Positions 22,900 through 34,363 of a DNA stretch of 64,000 bases are shown piece by piece. The notes beneath the pieces are model-generated. The model was not told the origin of the DNA. It saw nothing but the letters and a program-made list of their open reading frames with translations, and made no database searches. How positions within the stretch are numbered: the stretch's first letter is position 1; every line of letters begins with the position of its first letter. Made by a program: the position numbers and the translations under genes. Source of the stretch: Nematostella vectensis (Eukaryota; Cnidaria; Anthozoa; Actiniaria; Edwardsiidae); the NCBI RefSeq assembly GCF_932526225.1, contig NC_064045.1:14998442-15062441 (forward strand). The letters run 5' to 3'.

Positions 22900-24598
22900 A
22901 CACCATACATGGCCTGCTAGACACCATATCACATGGCCTGCTAGACACCATATCACATGGCCTGCTAGACACCATATCACATGGCCTGCTAGACACCATA
23001 TCACATGGCCTGCTAGACACTATATCACATGGCCTGCTAAACGCCATATCACACGGCCTGCTAGACACCATATCACATGGCCTGCTAGACACCATATCAC
23101 ATGGCCTACTAGACACCATATCACATGGCCTGCTAGACACCATATCACATGGCCTGCTAGACACTATATCACATGGCCTGCTAAACACCATATCACACGG
23201 CCTGCTAGACACCATATCACATGGCCTGCTAGACACCATATCACATGGCCTGCTAGACACCATATCACATGGTCTATTAGACACCATATCACATGGCCTG
23301 CTAGACAACATATCACATGGCCTATTAGACACCATATCACACGGCCTGTTAGACACTATATCACATGGCCTGCTAGACATCATATCACATTGCCTGTTAG
23401 ACACTATATCACATGGCCTGCTAGACATCATATCACATTGCCTGCTAGACACTATATCACATGGCCTGCTAGACACCATATCACATGGCCTGCTAGACAC
23501 CATATCACATGGCCTGTTAGACACCATATCACATGGCCTGCTTGACATCATATCACATGGCCTGCTAGACACCATATCACATGGCCTGCTAGACACCATA
23601 TCACATGGCCTGTTAGACACCATATCACATGGCCTGTTAGACACTATATCACATGGCCTGCTAGACATCATATCACATTGCCTGCTAGACACCATATCAC
23701 ATGGCCTGCTAGACACCATATCACATGGCCTGCTAGACACCTTATCACATGGCTTGCTAGACACCATATCACATGGCCTGCTAGACATCATATCACATGG
23801 CCTGCTAGACACCATATCACATGGCCTGCTTGACACCATATCACATGGCCTGCTAGACACCATATCACATGGCCTGTTAGACACCATATCACATGGCCTG
23901 CTAGACACTATATCACATGGCCTGCTAGACACCATATCACATGGCCTGCTAGACACCATATCACATGGCCTGCTAGATATCATATCACATTGCCTGCTAG
24001 ACATCATATCACATGGCCTGCTAGACACCATATCACACGGCCTGCTAGACACCATATCACACGGCCTGCTAGACACCATATCACATTGCCTGCTAGACAT
24101 CATATCACATGGCCTGCTAGACACCATATCACACGGCCTGCTAGACACCATATCACACGGCCTGCTAGACACCATATCACATGGCCTGCTAGACACCATA
24201 TCACATGGCCTGCTAGACACCATATCACATGGCCTGTTAGACACCATATCACACGGCCTGCTAGACACCATATCACATGGCCTGCTTGACACCATATCAC
24301 ATGGCCTGCTAGACATCATATCACATGGCCTGCTAGACACCATATGACATGGCCTGCTAGACACTATATCACATGGCCTGTTAGACACCATATCACATGG
24401 CCTGTTAGACACCATATCACATCGCCTGTTAGACACCATATCACATCGCCTGCTAGACACCATATCACATGGCCTGCTTGACACCATATCACATGGCCTG
24501 CTAGACACCATATCACATGGCCTGCTAGACACCATATCACATGGCCTGCTAGACACCATATCACATGGCCTGCTAGACACCATATCACATGGCCTTTT
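22880..24598. repeat. 24-bp minisatellite beginning on the NCX stop codon, about 70 copies
   Basis: The unit CACATGGCCTGCTAGACACC plus ATAT starts from the last coding bases: CATGTGACCTTTTAGACACC at 22885 is a divergent unit whose TAG is the exchanger stop. The period is divisible by 3, so frames stay open on both strands (541 codons plus, 594 minus). These consist only of the repeated octapeptide and are not genes. The exchanger 3' untranslated region must run through this array; the first AATAAA I noticed after it is near 25309. Confidence 0.95.
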
Positions 24599-26318
24599 AG
24601 TCAGTGGATTATTCAACAATGAACCATGCAACCTTTGAATCTCATCACTGGTTTTACTAATTCAACTATGGGCCATGCCATCAATTGAAGATAAAGCAAT
24701 GTATAGTTTTCTTAGAATTAGTTCCTAGAAAAGGATGGATGTTGTCGAGCCTTATCAAAGTTCCTGTTGTGACTTGCATGAAACAATGTGACACACATTG
24801 TTCTACCTAGAAAACCTATGAAAACGAGATTCGTGGATATTTAGGAGCTAAATTATAAAATTTAGAATGTTCAATATTCACAATGGAACAAGAATATCAT
24901 GAAAGTTGGACCAGGAACTTTTTAGCGCAAGGTCCGGCTGCAGGCTGGGGTAACATAGTGTAATATAGCACTTTTAATGACACACTGTGTAGATGTACGC
25001 TTATTCTACAGTACATTAAGCACTGTGTTATTTTCATATTCTTAAAGGAATTCAAAACCTGAAAAAACATCCTTGAAACTCCTTGAAAGCAGTTGGAAGT
25101 GAAGCAAGAATATTTCAGGCCAAAGGATCTGTTTGTTTTTTTTGGAGCATGAACTTCTAATAGCTATAGACAAGCCATGATGAGTTCTGTTAAGGGAAGT
25201 CAACTACAGCAGTCCTTCTCTTTGAATAATAACTTTTTACCTGTTCTTTAATCATACCCTCTCTTATTATGAGTTGATACATTAAGCCAAGGGGGGGATA
25301 ATTAATTTAAATAAATTCTGATGACTTGTATATAATATATTTTAAGGCCAGAGGACACAATGACAATGGAAAGAGTTTGAGCATAAAAAACTTTTTTTTT
25401 ATTAACAGTATGAGCGGTAAGTTTAAGTTTGATTTTCTAGTCAAAGGTGGTTGATTCAACCTGAATCTCAGATTTTGCAGTAATTTATGGCTTCTCACGA
25501 GAAACTTGTCACAATCTCTGAAATCAAGTCTATGGATGCACCATGTTTTGTTATCAAACTCCCCCTGGCTAAGCTGAGTCTGTGACTCTTTCACACACCC
25601 CCAGGATGTGAGTTAATACATGGAATGCCGGGGGGGCAAAGCTTTTGCAACACCCTTAAGCCATAGGCTTATTAAGGAAAACTGGGTTATTTTTGTGGCT
25701 CAACACAAGGATATACTATCAAAGACAGGATTGTAAATGATATGTAGTTCATTTTGCCACAGTATATTTATTCCTTTTGCTGATAAGATTCCACTAAGGA
25801 AATAATTGTGTACATTGTATGTACGAATACATAGAGCTATTATCAATGGATTATAATTATGTAGGTGCACTTAATTTAACACATAAAAGATATCGATTAA
25901 ATCACTAGAACACATCTCACTGTATGAAGTAGGATCTACTTTTGGTAAAAAGCTTATTATTACAAAATAAACTAGAGAGCTGTACAAGTGTGTATTTGTT
26001 TCAGATAGACAACACATTTATCTGTTTATTGATAGTGCAGGGCTTGTCAAATATAGTTACCTAGTTGACATTTTTCTTATCCATGCTCTTAAAAGATCAT
26101 TACACAAAAATACAGGAACAACATGCAGAAATTCATCCTTAAAACACTACTCTAAGACATCTTGATTTTATTTGACTTGAATGATATAAATCCATAAATA
26201 AAAACATTTTGTGGTAATAACTTTTTTTGGCAAGATTTCCTCTGTTGATTAATTTAAATAAACTATCTCTACCATTATTATCTTGAAGAGTTAAATTCCA
26301 AGAGTTAAATTCCAAGAA
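24599..26318. other. Intergenic between exchanger and SMYD3 genes
   Basis: The two genes converge here. Apart from possible polyadenylation signals on each strand (AATAAA near 25309 on plus; TTTATT, which is AATAAA on minus, near 26167) I see no gene, array or element. Confidence 0.5.
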
Positions 26319-29300
26319 TCAAATTCTTCCTTGTCTTAACTCCTCAGAAGCTTGGCACAGATATTCACACAGTTCTTGGACTAATGGATGAGATTGTCCA
26401 TGAGTAACTTCAAGGATTTTCCTGGCCTGTTCCAACCTCTTGACAGCAAGCTCCAGGTCTTGGTGTGTCACAGCTAGAAGCTTGCCTTTGGTTTATAAAC
26501 AAAACCCATAAAAAAAACAAGAAAATATGATAACTGCTACATCTGAAACTCTATGGTATAATAGCTTGTACACTTGAAGTAGCAATCACACCAGTTCACT
26601 TCCAGAGGGCCAATGAAAACCTTAATTCCCTGCTAGCAGAGGCATTCATGAGCCCAGCAAAATACAGAGTAAAGAGGCCTCTACTAGCAGGTAAAACCGG
26701 ACAAGAGACAAAAGATAGTTTACAGTGCGACAAGTAAACCGTGAACATCTAAAATATGTGTGGAATGTTAATTGTCTTCTGGCCAATCAGAAGTGAGAAT
26801 CCAGACACTGAGACTTGTTAAGTTATGTTTTTCTAGTTGACTGTTTGAATACCTCGCAAGTGATTGGTCGAAACAAACATTCCATACATATTTCCGGTGT
26901 TCATGGTTTTGTGCTCTTAACGGTCTCACTCTAAAAGCAAGTTTTAAATTTCATTAGCATTTCACCAAAAAGTAAAAAAGTCTGCCTCCAGAATTTTCTA
27001 TGTCTTTAACATCAGTGGATAATTCATGCTAAATGGATTGTCTGGTTAGTGATACAACATAAATTCTGCAGAGGAAAGAGTTCAAAACAACATTTTTGTT
27101 TGTGAAGTGATGCACTAAGTGCATTTTAAATCACCTGGCCACTCTAAAAAGCCAACTAACTTGCAATAGAGGATCCCTATTGAAATAGGGATACATCATA
27201 CCACTGCATTCTTGTGTTTATGCATGGTTGCTTATGCCTAGTGCACACTTAGCAACATAACGACATGGGCGCGCACACTATGTTTAGCCAGACATAACGA
27301 CATGGACATAATGACATTAAAGAAAAAACATGTTTTTTCTCTTATGTCGTTATGTCCATGTCGTTGTGTCGAAGATAATAGTGCAAGCGCCCATGTCGTT
27401 ATGTGATATGTCGCTAGTGTGCACTAGGCATTATGATTGCTTATTATTGGTCAAATTAGGAACTTACCAATCTTGTACAGATGTACTCCAAGGCATGGAT
27501 GGTACTTGGGATAGAACCATGTGTAAACCTCTAGGTTCCTTGTGGCATATTCCAGTGCCTTTGTCCAATCTTGTTCCATTACACATGCATCAAAAGCTTT
27601 ATAACAGAGTTCAATGCTGAGATGGTGATAAAGGCTTCCATGTCCTCCACTAAGGGCACTGTTACAAGTGTGAACTATTTCAGTGTTATTCGGATTTGCT
27701 TGGTTCTCCAAGTCTCTCACTTTTAGAACGGCGTCTTGAAGCTGGTTTTGACATGAAGTAAAATAGTTGGCATCTACAAATGTGTCGCACTTGGTGCATC
27801 TCCAATCTAAGAGAAAATCATGAAACTGATGAATGTATGTAAATGGCTCCTGGCTCAGTCACTCATTTAAGTGGATACTGTACTCAAACAAAGACATGGT
27901 TGAGTGGTACTTAGTTGTATGCCACTCTGAAAACATAGTAGTTTGACACTTTGAGCATTTAAAAACCCTTCATAAAAAGCAAACGTACAGTATATACGGT
28001 AGTGGCCAGTCAATCAACCAATCAGTCCATCATTGGTCAGTCGGTCAATCACTCTGTCAATCAATCAATCTGTCAATCAGTAAGTAAATCAATCAGTCCA
28101 TCATTGGCCAGTTTGTCAATCAGTCAGTCAGTCTATCATTGGTCAGTCGGTCAATCAATCTGTCAATCAGTAAGTCAATCAATCAGTCCATCATTGGTCA
28201 GTTCGTCAATCAATCTGTCAATCAGTAAGTCAATCAATCAGTCAGTCAGTCTATCATTGGTCAGTCGGTCAATCAATCAGTCCATCATTGGCCAGTATGT
28301 CAATCAATCTGTCAATCAGTAAGTCAGTCAGTCAGTCTATCATTTGTCAGTTGGTCAATCAATCTGTCAATCAGTAAGTCAATTAAGCAGTCCGTCAGTC
28401 CATCATTGGTCAGTTGGTCAATGAATCTGTCAATCAATCAATCTGTCAATCAGTAAGTCAACCAATCAGTCAGTCAGTCCATCATTGGTCAGTCGGTCAA
28501 TCAATCTGTCAATCAGTAAGTCAATCAATCAGTCAGTCCATCATTGGTCTGTTCGTCAATCAGGCTGTCAATCAGTCTGTCAATCAATCAATCAATCAAT
28601 GAGTCTATCAATCAATCAGTCAGTCAGTTAATCATTGGCCGGTTGGTCAATCAGTCTGTAGGTCAATAAATTAATGGATAAATTTTCCGGCTAGTCAAAT
28701 TGTTCGTGAGTTGCTTAACCAGTCAATCAGCTATAGCCAGTCAGTTGATTTTTCATTGAGTCAGTTATTCTAGTATCCAGGCATCGAGTTTGTCTTTCAA
28801 ATGAGATTGTTGCTCAATCAGATAGTCAGCTGATTAAACCTTTGTTGCTCAGACAGCCAGTCAATAAAGTACAAGTTATTTAGTTACCATCAAGTAAAAA
28901 AACCCTGGGATTAAATATCTTTCAATATCTACTTACTTTGGTAAACTATTGCCTCACAGCTTATGTTTGGACAAATCAATGAAGTCAACATCTTGTTGTT
29001 ATCACTAGCATCAAGACATCTATGGCACTGACAATAGAAGCAGAACTGAGTCTCCAACTCCTCTTGCCGTGTTTCCCTTGGGTGGAGCTGCTGGATGTAG
29101 CTTATCGTGAGCTCTTCTCCAACAGGTATCTCTTCTAAAGCCTTTATATAGATGTTGGTCCCATTAAAGACAGCAACAGAGTTAGGGGCACATGAATGAT
29201 TCAGGCAGACAGCATTCGGGAAGATACCAGTACCTGTTGGTAGGTAGAGATTCAAGTCAACCTAACGCCACTTACTCTTATATACCATATCATTAGCCAT

Positions 29301-30169
29301 TTCTAAATTTCCCTTCTATTATCAGCCATTGTTAGAACTCTTTGGAATGGGGCTCAAAGAAAGAGAAAAGGTAATACCCCACCACTTATTTTGTTGCATT
29401 ACACCGTAGATTCAATGTGATTCACAAAAAAATCCATGTCTCCCAGCGTAAGGGCGTGAAAAGCCTGGGGAGTGGGGGATGGGGGGAGTAGGGGGTTAAG
29501 CCTGTGGGACACTACCACAGATATTTCCTCTTTTGCTACTGATTAATTTTTAATAGTTTTTGTTTAGCAAATTGTCTTGAAACAATTACAATCATTTAAG
29601 TAAATCTCGTCACCAAAAGGCTACATACCAATAGCTTGCATCTCGCCGTCGCAAATAGCGAAACTGTTGCAGGAAATCTTACTAAAAAGCTCCAAGCCCT
29701 CGGTCGGGGAGATCTCAGAGCCAAGATATTCATTCAATACCATTAACACCGACACGAAGTCTTCTTTCGTGTCCGAGTCGATTTTTTCCACATTCGACAC
29801 CAGCGAATCGTACCAGCCATTTTGGCTCTTCAACTGCCAAACCCTGAACATGAGAAGCACCAGATCCGTAGGAACACGGGGAAATACTCGCTTGAGTCTT
29901 TCGCATTCGCTTTTGTGGATTCTCCAGGCAGCGCGCTGACAAGACGCGCCACAATACCGAGCGAACTTGCACCGGGAACAGCGCTGAAGGTCGGAGAGTT
30001 TTTCCAAGCAAAAGTCACATCTTTGCCCACGAAGCATATTAGAGAGCATGTACACTACAGGTTGTTCGCTCAGGATAGTATCCCCGGACTTGAGGGGTTT
30101 TGCCGCTCGTAAACCACGGCCTTTTGACTCTGTTTCAAAAACTTCGAAAACACTTGGTTTTGGCGCCAT
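26319..30169 (-). CDS. SMYD3: SMYD3-like SET/MYND lysine methyltransferase, 4 exons
   Basis: Protein lysine methyltransferase with a SET domain split by a MYND zinc finger. Exons in reading order: 30169-29629, 29233-28937, 27806-27468, 26485-26319; phases agree and encode 447 residues (human SMYD3 has 428). Exon 1 has the N-terminal SET strand (KGRGLRAAKPLKSGD, about 16-30), MYND ligands C51, C54, C64, C67, C73, C77, H85, C89, and ends in the SET-I insert with CNSFAICDGEMQAIG. Exon 2 carries LNHSCAPNS, the GEELTISY motif and the post-SET cysteines CFYCQCHRC. Exons 3-4 encode the helical C-terminal TPR-like domain (EYATRNLEVYTWFYPKYHP). The NSFAICDGEMQ...G segment and C-terminal length favour SMYD3 over SMYD1/2. 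Catalytic-site motifs look intact. A foldback element lies about 40 bp upstream of the start codon. Confidence 0.93.
26622..26692. mobile_element. Small foldback element (CCTGCTAGCAGAGGC family), SMYD3 intron 3
   Basis: CCTGCTAGCAGAGGC at about 26630 is mirrored by GAGGCCTCTACTAGCAGG at about 26675. The same ends occur in the foldback at 43739-43814, so this is a short dispersed MITE family. Confidence 0.6.
27235..27430. mobile_element. 196-bp palindromic MITE, TTA duplication (PIF/Harbinger-like), SMYD3 intron 3
   Basis: The terminal TGCCTAGTGCACAC pairs with GTGTGCACTAGGCA. TTA occurs on both flanks (27232-27234, 27431-27433). The interior is also self-complementary: ACATAACGACATGGACATAA pairs with a matching block near 27343, around a central ACATGTTTTTT hairpin loop region. 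No coding capacity. Confidence 0.85.
28003..28660. repeat. Tetranucleotide-based array (CAAT/CAGT), SMYD3 intron 2
   Basis: CAATCAAT, CAGTCAGT and CCATCATTGGTCAGT blocks alternate over about 650 bp. Frames rich in Ser, Gln, Asn and Ile on the plus strand are by-products. Confidence 0.9.
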
Positions 30170-30209
30170 CTTGAATTATCAAAGTAGAGAAAGAATAGGA
30201 CATATGGAA

Positions 30210-30644
30210 AATGTTACACAGGGAGACCGAGCGTGCGTGAAGAAACTTGTACTCGTCGTTTTATTGCAACATCGTTTTTTCGCGCTACATACTGCACGAA
30301 AAAATGAATGCCGTGTAACATGGTCTTCCCCCTCGTTTTTTTACGCAACATTTTGTTTCGCAACATGATTTAGGATTTTGAATCAGGATCAAAATCTTTC
30401 AACAAAAAATGACGAATTAGAAAAAATCGATCCGTGTAAACATCACGTCGTCGTTTTTTGTGCAACAAATCCCACAATCCATCTTGTTTTGGGCGTGCAA
30501 ACGAGGTCGTGTCAACAAACAAAATGAGCTCTAGAATTTTGTTACAAATGATAATGCAAAACGATCCGTGTAACATGTACCCCGAAAATGGTGGCTGTTT
30601 TTTTCGCGGGAAAATACGATGTTGCAAACGACGCGTGTAACATC
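30210..30644. mobile_element. Possible MITE with ATGTTACAC ends, upstream of SMYD3
   Basis: ATGTTACAC at 30211 is mirrored by GTGTAACAT at 30635. Additional GTGTAACAT-like words occur inside (near 30317, 30436 and 30568) in both full and broken form. No target-site duplication is evident. It occupies what should be the SMYD3 promoter region. Confidence 0.45.
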
Positions 30645-31675
30645 ACCTTTTGTTAGGCAAGGTTAGATCACAACAAAGGGCAGCGTCTCAGAGCTCTAGA
30701 GGTTATGCGTACGTGACCTGCGCCGGCGCGCGTGGTACAGTGGTATGCCTTCGTAGGGTAGCTTTGCACCGAGCGGCGAATCCTCTCTGATCAACCGTCG
30801 TTTCGTGCTAAGACTTGGGGAAACTATTTCCCTCCCCTCCCATGAGCCCCCGCGAGCTCGTGAGACTGGGTGACCACTCCTTACGTCATCGACGGAATAA
30901 ATTATTGTATTGTTTTGTATCGTATCGTGTCGTATCGTGTTTAAAAGAAGTTCAAAGTTCCCCCCAGGGTACGGAAGTCATTGAGTATGAATGAATCTGT
31001 TTTATACAAGTGTTTTGATGAAATGAAAAATAAAAGACGACGCTAAATCAGTAAAACTAGCGATGTGATTTTACAAGATGTCAGCAACGTATAAGCATCA
31101 TTCTTTATTTGCGTTATTATTAACTTAAATAAACTACACTAATAACTAATTTTGAGATATTTTAATGTGGTTGTGTTAGCGTTGACAATACTCTACGCTT
31201 GATAAATATTTCAGTATTCAACTGAAATTTTGCGATAGCCCCAGTACTTCTATATATTCTTTCTATGAACTGTTAGCTTTTTCAAAGACCAGGCGAGCAA
31301 GTCCGAATTTTGGGACCTCCTCATTCGGGTCTCTTTTTAGTATTTAGAATATATCAATAAAACCAAGGAACGGAGACAAATGTGAATATATTTATTAGAA
31401 ATTAAACTATGTTTTTTTTTTCGTATTTGGCGAAAATATCGAAGAAGAAGTCTTTTAAAAAAGACACTGTGCAAAAGACCAATTGATGAGCCCAGCATTG
31501 CTAAAAGTATATTCTCCACAATTCATACCTGTGACGAGGCGCTTTCTCATTAGTGGAAAACGTGAAAGTTCGTGTTTTATACTTGCTTGTAGAATATCTA
31601 GACTCAAACTCTAAGTTGAATCATCATTTCCTCTTCGCCAGCAAAAAGGATCTCTCGTGCAAAGTACTGACAAGA
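30645..31675. other. Intergenic; possible tRNA-like SINE
   Basis: Around 30725-30955 the sequence GCGTGGTACAGTGGTATGCC resembles a tRNA D-arm with a pol III A box. About 150 bp later comes a short tandem tail of TCGTA words. That is the layout of a tRNA-derived SINE, but no clear B box was found. A 133-codon frame from 31553 overlaps FReD exon 1 and adds nothing recognisable upstream of its ATG. Confidence 0.3.
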
Positions 31676-33410
31676 ATGAATCTCAGTGTCTCTAAACTCT
31701 TGATTTTGGGTTTTGTGTTTGTCCAACTACGGCAAGGAAACTCCGAGGAAGTCTCGAGTCTAAGTCGTAGGCATGTGAGTTGTCAACAGGCCTTGAAGAG
31801 ATTGGAAACGAAACTCGACAGCAAACTGAACGCCATAAAAGCAAATATTGATTCTCTTTTGCTTGAAAAAAACAATCTTTGTAAAGGTAAAGGGGTGAAA
31901 GTTTCTTTTTCGTACTTTAATTACAATTCAAGTACAAGACTCTTGTTATCTTAATTGGTTTGAAATATAATTCTTGTATATGCTTACCATAAATTCTAAC
32001 CATGTTTTTTATTTAGCGGCAAAAAACTGTGTCGACATTCTGAAGTGTGGTGGGAAAACAAGCGGTGTGTACACCGTGAAACCTTTTTCGAGATTTGACG
32101 CGTTCAAGGTAAGGAGTAGTGCTCTTTCCACACAGGGAGACCACCGGGGTAAGGGAACAGAGCGGTGTGTACACAGGGAGACCACCGGGGTAAGGGAACA
32201 GAGCGGTGTGTACACCGTGAAACCTTTCTCGAGATTTGGCGCGTTCAAGGTAAGGAAGGTGTGTTCACAGGGAGACTATGAGGGTAAGAAAACAGAGAGG
32301 TGTGTACACAGGGGGTCCATCAGGGTAGTGATGCGAGCCTAAAAGGAATAATCATTGCTACATGTTATCTGTTTCTTTTTTTAAAGGGGGAAAGTATTTA
32401 ATAGATCGGTTGATTTGTGTGTTCAGGTGTACTGTGACCAGACCACGGCTGGCGGGGGATGGGCCGTGTTCCAGAGAAGGCGGGACGGGTCTGTGGACTT
32501 CTATCGTGGGTGGTCTACCTACAAGCATGGGTTCGGTCACGTGATGGGGGAGTTCTGGCTTGGTCTGGATAAGATAAACCTTCTGACCCACCAAACCAGA
32601 AACAAGCTTCGCGTTGACATGATGGACTGGCATGGCAACACCAAATTCGCGGAGTACAGCTACTTCTCGGTGGCCGCAGAGAGAAGCAAATACGTGCTAG
32701 GGCTGGGACGCTACTCAGGTACGATCAGTTTTTACAATGTGTCATTAACAAGATAAAATCAAAGTTATATTGTACAACCCAAAAAGGCATGGCACCCTTT
32801 GGTGATTTCTCATGGTGTACCTTTAGTTCAGTTATAGGACCCAAAATTGCCTATGTGCATCACGCCGACATCAACCCTGCTAAGCTCAAAATAATCAGAC
32901 ATGAATCACAATTTCAAAAGAATAAATCTGTATAGCAAAAATGGGGTAAGCTACGTAATATACTACAAGACGATAGAAGTTTACACATGAATCACAAATG
33001 ATAACGACAACTGTACGTTATATGTATTAAGTGTATGATCCTACCACTTAAACGAGCGAAGATTTTATTTCTCTAAATCAAATGCATATTTGTCTATGGA
33101 ATAATTTTTGTTCCTTTTTTTCCTGCTCAAAATCCTCTATCTTGCTGTTGCTATGATTACAGGAACCGCTGGAGACTCGTTGTCGTATCATCGCGGGTCT
33201 CCCTTCAGCACCAAGGGCCGCGACAACGATGCATACGGTAGGAACTGTGCGGTGGACTATAAGGGAGCGTGGTGGTTTAAGAGCTGCTACAATTCCCATC
33301 TGAACGGCGAGTACCGAACAAGTGGTGATGCAGTGGCATGGAAGGCCTTTTCGACCTCACTAAAGCGGAGCGAGATGAAAATCAGGCCCACCGACTTCAT
33401 ACCAAAATAA
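31676..33410 (+). CDS. Secreted fibrinogen-related (FReD) protein, 4 exons
   Basis: Small extracellular lectin-like protein of the ficolin/tachylectin/angiopoietin-type FReD group; its ligand is unknown. Exons: 31676-31886, 32017-32108, 32427-32718, 33163-33410, giving 280 residues. Exon 1 gives a hydrophobic signal peptide (MNLSVSKLLILGFVFVQL) and a short helical stretch with possible coiled-coil (about 45-68). Exon 2 starts the fold (CVDILKCGGKTSGVY). Exon 3 carries VYCDQTTAGGGWAVFQRR, EFWLGLDKI and LRVDMMDW. Exon 4 contains the calcium-site segment GRDNDAYGRNCAVDYKGAWW followed by SCYNSHLNG, with the family's last cysteine pair present. There is no collagen region, so it is not a true ficolin. 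AATAAA at 33617 could end the transcript. Part of exon 2 is duplicated in the following intron. Confidence 0.92.
32109..32330 (+). repeat. Duplicated 3' part of FReD exon 2 with donor, plus partial copies
   Basis: Positions 32202-32249 repeat the last 48 bases of exon 2 (SGVYTVKPFSRF-AFK, Asp changed to Gly), again followed by GTAAGG. Shorter copies with CGGTGTGTACACAGGGAG and GGGTAAGGGAACAGAG lie on both sides. An AG directly precedes the 48-base copy. Confidence 0.9.
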
Positions 33411-34363
33411 ACAAATCAGACCTGTACGGTACCATTTTACCATTCAGACCAAGTATATATAAAACAAAAATAGAAATAGTATAAAGATAGACCGGAATAT
33501 AAAACAGGCAAAAGATAAAAAATTGCTATGGCTCACAGAAAAAAATAATGTTATGTGAAAATTAATGAAACCTTATTAAAATGATCGTACAAGTATAACT
33601 AAAGATGCTCTTGTTCAATAAAGTTACTGACGCACCATCTGAAGGCCGACTAATTGTCAATTGTATTCGTTGCAAACCCCCTATAAATTGCTTAAATCTC
33701 TGTTGCTCTAACGAAGGGCTAACGCTTCAAAGCTTCTTCCGATTCTGCTGTCCTTTAGGGGGGTTTCACACTAATGGATCATCCTATCCAATAACCACCG
33801 ACTCAAAAGTCGTCACAGTATGGATGTGCTCGATGGCAGTGTCTTAACGTGCTAAGCATTGCTATCTTTTATGGTTAGAAATTGTTTCTACCACACAATG
33901 TCCTATCTTTATGGGTAAAAATTGCTGCTTGCCACACAAGCCCCGTCTTTGTTATGGGAGTTTTTCTCCCGGGTAATATAACAGTCATACCTAGTCTTGA
34001 AGAATACGATTTCAGCGCGCACCGCTCTAAATTGCCTACTGTCTCTTTCGACTTTTTATCGGCTCTGTCGACTAGCTATTGTTCGCATATTACACTACAC
34101 ATATTACGCTTTAGTCTCTTTTGCTTTGACAAAGGGCTAACGCTCGTAACGTCAGCAAAACTACTCTGTTTTAACAAAGGCGTTTATCACGCAATTTCAA
34201 ATTTAGTTGATTAATTTGCCTGATTCCACCACGCCTACGCAGATCTCTAAGTTTAAAAAAATTTTTCAAGCAAAACCAATGTGTTGAAGTTACATTTTAA
34301 CGATGCGTGCCAAAATGAAGCATATGCACATCCTTTCTGTTGACTATGAGAGGTTATCTTTAT
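33411..34363. other. Intergenic between FReD and zinc-finger genes
   Basis: No gene recognised. The stretch about 33715-33960 contains diverged phrases (TTCTGCTGTCCTTTAGGGGG, CCTATCTTTATGGGTAAAAATTG) related to a stretch at 37555-37790, probably copies of one old dispersed repeat. Confidence 0.45.

Noticed and set aside
22722-24631. Long open frames of 541 (plus) and 594 (minus) codons
   Set aside because: They consist entirely of a 24-bp repeat whose period keeps any stop-free frame open; no start context, domain or non-repeat coding sequence supports them.
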